From Acidimicrobiales bacterium (lineage in GTDB: Bacteria > Actinomycetota > Acidimicrobiia > Acidimicrobiales > Aldehydirespiratoraceae): a stretch of DNA of 6,558 bases. The stretch's first letter is position 1. Each line of letters opens with the position of its first letter. A program made the translations under genes and the position numbers. Under the pieces are notes generated by a model. That model was given only the letters and a program-made list of their open reading frames with translations. It made no database searches and was not told the DNA's origin. The stretch is from NCBI GenBank assembly GCA_021604885.1, contig BQJV01000189.1:1-6558 (forward strand). Reading direction: 5' to 3'. Below, one piece after another: positions 1 through 4,306 of the stretch.

Positions 1-1
1 G

Positions 2-814
2 GACGAGCTGAGCGCGACGCTCACCGCTCTCGACTCGATCGACGCCGCCTGCGCCGCCGGCTACGAGCCTTATACCACCCAGTGGCCGAACATGGGAATC
101 CACCTCCGCAACGCTGAGCACGCCGCCGACCGGGTACTCGACCCGTCGCGGCCGGACGTCGTGATGTTCGCCCGCGACGGTGGCGAGAGCACACCGCTGG
201 CCGAGCTCGGCGACTGCGAGGACGGCCGCTGGACAGCCGACTCGAGCGGATACGACATCGTCGGTTCGGCGTTCTATCTGCCGCTCAGCGCCGATCACCC
301 GACCGGATTCACCGGCCCGATCGACAACTGGCACATGCACTTCAACAGCTGCGGCGGATCGGAGATCTCGGGCACCACGCCCGTGAGCCGCGAGCAGTGC
401 GAGGCGGACGGTGGCACGTTCTTCAACGTCGACCCCCAGTGGATGATCCACGCCTACGCGGTGCCCGACTACGACAACCAGTCCGGCGTGTTCAGCATGT
501 GGAATCCGACGGTCAGTCCGGTGATCGATCCGGCCGACGTCGAGTTCGACCGCACGCAACCGGCTGTCGAGGGCGCGGTCACCTGGTCGATCAACGACTT
601 CGCGCTCGGCGACCTACAGGCCGAGGTCGGGCAACCGGTGGTGTTCACGAACAGTGACGCGGCGCCCCACACGATCACGTCGACGGAGGGTCTGTTCGAC
701 TCCGACACGTTCGGGGCCGGCGGGAGCTTCCAGATCAGCTTCGACGAGCCGGGCGACTACGCATTCTTCTGCGCCATTCATCCGTCCATGACCGGGTCGG
801 TCGCAGTCGGATAG
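2..814 (+). CDS. Secreted-type protein with C-terminal cupredoxin domain (5' end missing)
   Basis: The frame is open from the window edge to a TAG at 812-814, giving 270 visible residues; the true start lies upstream. An ATG at 92 exists, but nothing after it looks like a signal peptide and the frame continues cleanly before it, so I do not take it as the start. The last ~100 residues read as a plastocyanin/amicyanin-like copper domain. A first ligand His sits in APHTIT (visible residue 223), then FFCAIHPSMTG gives Cys257, His260 and Met263 in the C-x2-H-x2-M spacing of type 1 copper sites. Such domains carry electrons or hold copper outside the cytoplasm. The preceding ~165 residues form a module I cannot name. 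It contains MGIH, WHMHFNSC and WMIHAY motifs plus Cys72, Cys117 and Cys133, which suggests a second metal site or disulfides (inference). No terminator is visible after the stop. The copper domain is secure; the overall role is not. Confidence 0.85.
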   Translation, partial: DELSATLTALDSIDAACAAGYEPYTTQWPNMGIHLRNAEHAADRVLDPSRPDVVMFARDGGESTPLAELGDCEDGRWTADSSGYDIVGSAFYLPLSADHPTGFTGPIDNWHMHFNSCGGSEISGTTPVSREQCEADGGTFFNVDPQWMIHAYAVPDYDNQSGVFSMWNPTVSPVIDPADVEFDRTQPAVEGAVTWSINDFALGDLQAEVGQPVVFTNSDAAPHTITSTEGLFDSDTFGAGGSFQISFDEPGDYAFFCAIHPSMTGSVAVG

Positions 815-835
815 GACGACAGGACACCCCCGGTC

Positions 836-1336
836 TCAGAGCAGCAGCTCCCAGAACCCGACGTCGTGCCAGGTGTCGAACTTCCGCCCGGACTCGCGGA
901 ACACGCCCACCTTGGTGAAGCCGAGCCGCTCGTGGAGGGCGACGCTGCCGTCGTTGGGCAGGGCGATGCACGCGACGGCGACATGGGCGCCCCGCTCGCG
1001 AAGATCGGCGATCAGTCGGCGCATCAGTGCCGAGCCGACGCCACGACCGTGGTGGTCCTCGTGGACGTAGACCGTCGTCTCCCGCGAGCCGGCGTAGGCG
1101 GCGCGGGCACGGAAGTCCGCGGCGTAGGCGTAGCCGACGACCACATCGTCGAGTGTCGCCACGAGCCACGGATCGGTCTGCTGCACGCGGGCGATGCGCG
1201 CCGCGAACTCCTCGGCATCCGGTTCGCTGAACTCGAAACTGATGGGGGTGTCGCGCACGATCGGTGCGTAGATCGCCGCGCAGACCGCGGCGTCGGCGGC
1301 ATTCGCATCGCGTAGTCGGAGGTCGTCGGAGGTCAT
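836..1336 (-). CDS. GNAT N-acetyltransferase, phosphinothricin acetyltransferase (PAT)-like
   Basis: A 166-residue protein of the GNAT fold, predicted to move an acetyl group from acetyl-CoA to an amino group. Family wording is clear. There is an N-terminal LRLRDANAADA strand and helix, then ETTVYV (residues 86-91). The acetyl-CoA loop HHGRGVGSALM spans 95-105, with His where many relatives have Gln. ALPNDGSVALHERLGF (125-140) and the C-terminal TWHDVGFWEL (155-164) are both hallmarks of the PAT/bar and MnaT (YncA) group. The length suits that family. The frame extends further upstream, but the ATG at 1336 fits the domain start and overlaps the upstream small gene as ATGA, so I chose it. It is the last gene of a coupled operon behind an IclR regulator. 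The substrate cannot be read from sequence: phosphinothricin, methionine sulfoximine, methionine or another L-amino acid are all possible. The gene converges with the cupredoxin gene, 21 bases between stops, with no terminator seen. Confidence 0.9.
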   Translation of the reverse strand: MTSDDLRLRDANAADAAVCAAIYAPIVRDTPISFEFSEPDAEEFAARIARVQQTDPWLVATLDDVVVGYAYAADFRARAAYAGSRETTVYVHEDHHGRGVGSALMRRLIADLRERGAHVAVACIALPNDGSVALHERLGFTKVGVFRESGRKFDTWHDVGFWELLL

Positions 1337-1449
1337 CCGATGATCGCGTCCACCAGGAAGAAGAGGACGATCACGACGACGGCGACGGCCGCGGCGCGCA
1401 GCAGGCCGATCGAAAACGGACCGGGTTCGGGCTCCGACGGAGTGCTCAT
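1333..1449 (-). CDS. Small single-pass membrane protein, 38 residues
   Basis: An unrecognised short gene. The N-terminal ~14 residues are hydrophilic and Pro/Glu-rich (MSTPSEPEPGPFS). They are followed by one hydrophobic helix at about residues 19-33 (AAAVAVVVIVLFFLV) and a short DAIIG tail; a single Arg at 18 precedes the helix. The acidic N-terminus and lone Arg do not give a strong orientation signal. Evidence that it is translated: an AGGA Shine-Dalgarno (complement of 1458-1461) lies 8 bases before the ATG. The start overlaps the regulator's stop as ATGA (1449-1446), and the stop overlaps the acetyltransferase start as ATGA (1336-1333). The frame thus fits exactly between two neighbours, with no spare bases. 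The function is unknown; it could anchor or modulate a neighbour at the membrane, or simply be a small membrane peptide. Confidence rests on the junctions and composition, as no homologue is recognised. Confidence 0.72.
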   Translation of the reverse strand: MSTPSEPEPGPFSIGLLRAAAVAVVVIVLFFLVDAIIG

Positions 1450-2099
1450 ACCGACAATCCTGCCGCACGGGCGATGGCCGCCGCAGCCACGACCACCGGA
1501 GGACCGAAGGTCGGACCCGGATCGCGGGACAGCCGCTCGATCGGGCCGCTGACGCTGACCGCCGCCACCACAGCGCCGGAGCTGGTGACCGGCGCACTCA
1601 CGGAGGCGACTCCTGCCTCGCGTTCGCCGATCGACACGACGTACCCGCCGTCGCCGACCTCACCGGCCAGGACGCGGCCGCCGGAACCCTGGTCGAGCGG
1701 GAGCGCCGCCCCTGTCGCCACGATCGTGCGCAGGCCGTGGGGCGACTCCAGCGACGCTACACAGATCCGGCTGTCGCCGTCTCGCACATAGAGCTGGGCG
1801 GATTCGCCGGTGGTGTCGCGCAGCGCGGTGAGCGCCGGGCCGGCCGCTTCGGCGACGGGCCAGCCCCGACTCGCCCCCTCGCCCATCGCGATCAGGCGGG
1901 CGCCGAGGGCGAATCGCCCGTCGCTGTCACGACGGAGCAGTCCATGGACCTCGAGCGCGGAGGCGAGACGGTGCGCAGTGGCGCGGCTGAGCCCGGTCTC
2001 GCTCACCAGGGCACCGAGGCCCCGTGGCTCGCGCTCGACGGCACCGAGGACGGCAAGGGCCTTGTCGATCACGCCGACACCGCTTATCGTGTGTTCCAC
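1446..2099 (-). CDS. ndgR: IclR-family regulator, NdgR/LtbR-like, divergent from leuC
   Basis: A 217-residue cytoplasmic DNA-binding regulator. The N-terminal winged helix-turn-helix covers about residues 8-70, with SGVGVIDKALAVL at the start and LSRATAHRLASALEVHGLL (37-55) as the recognition region. The effector domain contains TGESAQLYVRDGDSRICVAS, SIGEREAGVASVSAPV (156-171) and VVAAVSVSGPIERLSRDPG (177-195). These phrases are what I remember of Streptomyces NdgR and its corynebacterial counterpart LtbR, which lie divergent from leuCD and control leucine and other amino-acid genes. The start is GTG at 2099, with an in-frame TGA just upstream (6 bases before it) that rules out a longer protein. 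No Shine-Dalgarno precedes it, and its promoter's -10 ends 7 bases before the GTG, which suggests a leaderless mRNA. Oddity: the effector domain is short. After GGRVLAGEVGDGGY there is no room for the ~25-residue helical segment usual before the SIGERE part. It is the first gene of a coupled operon. Confidence 0.9.
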   Translation of the reverse strand: MEHTISGVGVIDKALAVLGAVEREPRGLGALVSETGLSRATAHRLASALEVHGLLRRDSDGRFALGARLIAMGEGASRGWPVAEAAGPALTALRDTTGESAQLYVRDGDSRICVASLESPHGLRTIVATGAALPLDQGSGGRVLAGEVGDGGYVVSIGEREAGVASVSAPVTSSGAVVAAVSVSGPIERLSRDPGPTFGPPVVVAAAAIARAAGLSV

Positions 2100-2100
2100 G

Positions 2101-2109
2101 GTTCAGAAC
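2101..2109. repeat. Short palindrome GTTC-A-GAAC beside the regulator start
   Basis: A perfect 9-base palindrome one base upstream of the regulator's GTG, overlapping its -10 by three bases. A related, wider pairing, TGTTC (2092-2096) with GAACA (2106-2110), also exists. It could be a secondary operator or chance; no binding protein can be assigned. Confidence 0.3.
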
Positions 2110-2136
2110 ATACGTCTCACTATATGAGATAGTCAA
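2107..2136 (-). promoter_or_regulatory. Promoter of the IclR regulator operon
   Basis: Read on the minus strand, TTGACT (complement of 2131-2136) is a near-consensus -35. After 18 bases comes TATGTT (complement of 2107-2112), which fits the actinobacterial -10 pattern TAnnnT. Seven bases separate the -10 from the GTG start codon of the regulator, so transcription would begin at or within a base or two of the GTG. That would produce a leaderless message, common in actinobacteria. The proposed operator lies entirely inside the spacer, which would permit autorepression. The assignment is by pattern only. Confidence 0.6.
2115..2129. promoter_or_regulatory. Candidate IclR-type operator, inverted repeat TCTCA-N5-TGAGA
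   Basis: A perfect 5-base-arm inverted repeat, TCTCA CTATA TGAGA, totals 15 bases, about the size of IclR-family operators. It is the most symmetric element in the 77-base gap between the divergent regulator and leuC. It occupies the -35/-10 spacer of the regulator's promoter and lies 48 bases upstream of the leuC start codon. The likely binder is the adjacent NdgR/LtbR-like protein, repressing leuCD and its own gene; this is inferred from position and family habit. The leuC promoter itself is not clear. A TATATG at 2121-2126 inside the repeat is a possible -10, without a good -35 at the right distance. Confidence 0.55.
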
Positions 2137-2176
2137 GACCGGCACCCGATCGCCAACCCACACAGGACGTCATCCG

Positions 2177-3580
2177 ATGGGCAAGACCCTCAGCGAGAAG
2201 ATCTGGGACCGCCACCTCGTCGCCGCCGGCGACAACGGGGCGCCGGACCTGCTCTACATCGACCTGCACCTCATCCACGAGGTCACCTCGCCACAGGCCT
2301 TCGACGGGCTGCGCATGTCGGGCCGTCAGGTCCGCCGCCCCGACCTCACGGTCGCGACCGAGGATCACAACGTGCCGACCGTCGACCAGGACAAGCCGAT
2401 CGAGGACGAGATCAGCGCGAAACAGGTCGACACGCTGCGCAGGAACACCGAGGAGTTCGGCGTCACGAACTACCCGATGGGCCATCCAAAGCAGGGCATC
2501 GTGCACGTCATCGGGCCGGAACAGGGTCTCACCCAGCCGGGCATGACCATCGTCTGCGGCGACTCCCACACGGCGACCCACGGCGCCTTCGGTTCGATCG
2601 CGTTCGGCATCGGAACCAGCGAGGTCGAGCACGTGCTCGCCACGCAGACGCTGCCGCAGACCCGGCCGGGCACCATGTCGATCACGGTCGACGGCGAGTT
2701 GCCTGCAGGCTCGACCGCCAAGGACATCATCCTGGCGATCATCGGGCGCATCGGCACGGGCGGCGGCATCGGCAAGATCATCGAGTACCGCGGCGAGGCA
2801 ATCCGGAACCTCTCGATGGAAGGACGGATGACCGTCTGCAACATGTCGATCGAGGGCGGCGCCAAGGCCGGCCTGATCGCTCCCGACGAGGTGACGTTCG
2901 AGTACCTGAAGGGCCGCGAGCACTCCCCGACCGGCGCCGACTGGGACGCGGCGGTCGAGGACTGGAAGACACTGGTCACCGACGACGACGCGACGTTCGA
3001 TGAGGAGGTCGTCCTCGACGCGGCGACGATCACGCCGTTCGTGAGCTGGGGAACGAACCCGGCCCAGGTGATGCCGCTCCACGGCGACATCCCGGCTCCC
3101 GACTCGTTCGAGGATCCGGCCCTGCGCGACACCGCAACACGGGCGCTCGAGTACATGGATCTCACCGCGGGCACGCCGATGCGCGACGTCAAGGTCGACA
3201 CGGTGTTCATCGGCTCGTGCACCAACAGCCGGATCGAGGACCTGCGCGCCGCGGCCGAGGTCGCCAAGGGTCGCACGGTCGCCGAGGGCATCCGCACGCT
3301 CGTCGTGCCGGGCTCCGGGCAGGTCGAGGCCCAGGCCATCGCCGAGGGACTCCCCGAGATCTTCCGGGCGGCCGGGTTCGACTGGCGTCAACCGGGCTGC
3401 TCGATGTGTCTCGCCATGAACCCCGACAAGCTCCAGCCGGGCGAGCGCTCCGCCAGCACGTCGAACCGCAACTTCGAAGGCCGCCAGGGCCGCGGTGGAC
3501 GCACCCACCTCGTGTCCCCCGCCGTTGCCGCCGCCACCGCCATCGCCGGAACGTTCGCCGCTCCGGCCGACCTGGACTGA
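2177..3580 (+). CDS. leuC: 3-isopropylmalate dehydratase large subunit
   Basis: With LeuD it isomerises 2-isopropylmalate to 3-isopropylmalate via isopropylmaleate, the second step of leucine biosynthesis, in the cytoplasm. The protein is 467 residues, against ~466 for the E. coli enzyme. It begins MGKTLSEKIWDRHLV and has the aconitase-family landmarks ATEDHNVPT, CGDSHTATHGAFG and IGSCTNSRIEDL. The three [4Fe-4S] ligands are visible as Cys348 (GSCTNS) and Cys408/Cys411 (PGCSMC). SASTSNRNFEGRQGRG, the usual C-terminal phrase, is also present. The frame is open back to 2024, but the extra residues are Arg-rich and unlike LeuC. The ATG at 2177 has an AGGA (2164-2167) nine bases before it and matches the family start. 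The divergent IclR regulator probably controls it. leuD follows after 28 bases, in the same operon. I saw no Leu-rich leader peptide or attenuator upstream. Confidence 0.98.
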   Translation: MGKTLSEKIWDRHLVAAGDNGAPDLLYIDLHLIHEVTSPQAFDGLRMSGRQVRRPDLTVATEDHNVPTVDQDKPIEDEISAKQVDTLRRNTEEFGVTNYPMGHPKQGIVHVIGPEQGLTQPGMTIVCGDSHTATHGAFGSIAFGIGTSEVEHVLATQTLPQTRPGTMSITVDGELPAGSTAKDIILAIIGRIGTGGGIGKIIEYRGEAIRNLSMEGRMTVCNMSIEGGAKAGLIAPDEVTFEYLKGREHSPTGADWDAAVEDWKTLVTDDDATFDEEVVLDAATITPFVSWGTNPAQVMPLHGDIPAPDSFEDPALRDTATRALEYMDLTAGTPMRDVKVDTVFIGSCTNSRIEDLRAAAEVAKGRTVAEGIRTLVVPGSGQVEAQAIAEGLPEIFRAAGFDWRQPGCSMCLAMNPDKLQPGERSASTSNRNFEGRQGRGGRTHLVSPAVAAATAIAGTFAAPADLD

Positions 3581-3608
3581 CCCCTCCTCCCGAAAGGACT
3601 GCAGCATC

Positions 3609-4202
3609 ATGAAAGCAGTACGCATCGTCACCGGCACGGCCGTGCCACTCGACCGCACCGACGTCGACACCGACCAGATCATCCCGTCCGACTGGCTCAA
3701 GCGGGTCGAACGTACGGGCTTCGAGAAAGGGCTCTTCTCGGAGTGGCGCGACGACCGTGACTTCGTCCTCAACAAGGAGGAGCACGCGGGCGCCAGCATC
3801 CTGATCGGCGGTCTGAACTTCGGCACCGGGTCGTCGCGCGAGCACGCGGTCTGGGCGATCCAGCAGTACGGCTTCGACGCCGTCATCTCCCCCCGCTTCG
3901 CGGACATCTTCCGCAACAACTGCACGAAGAACGGCCTCGTGCCGGTCACCGTCGACGCCGACTTCAACGCCGCGCTCATGGCCGCGGTCCAAGCCGACCC
4001 GACGCTGGAGATCACGATCGACGTCGCCCGTCTCACCGTCGAGGCCCCGGCCGCCGGCATGGAGTCGACCTTCCCGCTCGATGCCTCCACCCAGGACCGC
4101 TTCCTCGAAGGCCTCGACGACATCGGCCTCACCATGCGCCACGAGTCCGCGATCGACTCCTACGAGACGACGCGGCGCCCCTGGCTCCCCGCCAACACTT
4201 AG
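3609..4202 (+). CDS. leuD: 3-isopropylmalate dehydratase small subunit
   Basis: The partner of LeuC, supplying the swivelling domain that completes the active site of isopropylmalate isomerase. At 197 residues it matches the bacterial LeuD length. It starts with MKAVRIVTGTAVPL, followed by DVDTDQIIPSDWLKRV. The substrate and active-site loop NFGTGSSREHAVWA spans residues 70-83, with Ser75, Ser76 and Arg77; Thr73 replaces the Cys seen in proteobacterial forms, as is usual in actinobacteria. ISPRFADIFRNNCTKNGL is the other family signature. A GAAAGGA Shine-Dalgarno (3592-3598) lies ten bases before the ATG. An in-frame upstream extension to 3495 is a shadow inside leuC. The stop is TAG at 4200-4202. 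The 28-base spacing from leuC implies cotranscription and equimolar expression with it. Confidence 0.98.
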   Translation: MKAVRIVTGTAVPLDRTDVDTDQIIPSDWLKRVERTGFEKGLFSEWRDDRDFVLNKEEHAGASILIGGLNFGTGSSREHAVWAIQQYGFDAVISPRFADIFRNNCTKNGLVPVTVDADFNAALMAAVQADPTLEITIDVARLTVEAPAAGMESTFPLDASTQDRFLEGLDDIGLTMRHESAIDSYETTRRPWLPANT

Positions 4203-4306
4203 CCCGGCCCCATGTCCATTCTCGGGAAATTGGGCGGGGGTGGGAACCGAGAGGCGGCGGGAGGCGTCATAGCGTCACCAATCCCCCTGCTTCCCGGAGA
4301 AATCCC
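4203..4306 (+). other. leuD-lipoprotein gap with G-quadruplex motif and short repeats
   Basis: No gene fits in this gap. At 4224-4244 four G-runs are separated by short loops (GGG-AAATT-GGG-C-GGGGG-T-GGG), a canonical quadruplex pattern on the coding strand. An inverted repeat, TCTCGG (4220-4225) and CCGAGA (4247-4252), brackets it and shares two bases with the first G-run. GCGTCA occurs twice, at 4264-4269 and 4272-4277, with an 8-base period. A TAGCGT at 4270-4275 fits the TAnnnT -10 pattern but has no good -35, so a promoter for the lipoprotein gene is not established. GGAGA at 4296-4300 is the ribosome binding site of the next gene. No rho-independent terminator with a T-run was found after leuD. 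Confidence 0.5.

Noticed and set aside
838..849. GAGC-AGCA-GCTC hairpin as a bidirectional terminator between the convergent genes
   Set aside because: It has four pairs only, no T-run, and lies within the final leucine codons of the acetyltransferase.
1337..1597. Upstream extension of the acetyltransferase by 87 codons
   Set aside because: The added residues are low-complexity Arg-rich sequence antisense to nothing known and overlapping two other genes on the same strand; the GNAT domain begins right after the ATG at 1336.
2024..2176. Upstream extension of leuC by 51 codons
   Set aside because: It would overlap the regulator gene and its promoter, is Arg-rich and unlike LeuC, and the ATG at 2177 has a good Shine-Dalgarno and the family N-terminus.
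2100..2176. Leucine attenuator or T-box leader before leuC
   Set aside because: There is no leucine-rich short reading frame, no T-box-like sequence and no terminator-like hairpin in this 77-base gap.
2120..4135. Very long open frame of 671 codons on the minus strand opposite leuC and leuD
   Set aside because: The plus strand encodes unmistakable LeuC and LeuD. The minus product is Arg/Asp/Val-rich with no recognisable domain, which is the expected antisense shadow in high-GC DNA.
4220..4252. Rho-independent terminator after leuD
   Set aside because: The stem is only six pairs with a 21-base loop and there is no T-run, so it is not convincing as a terminator.
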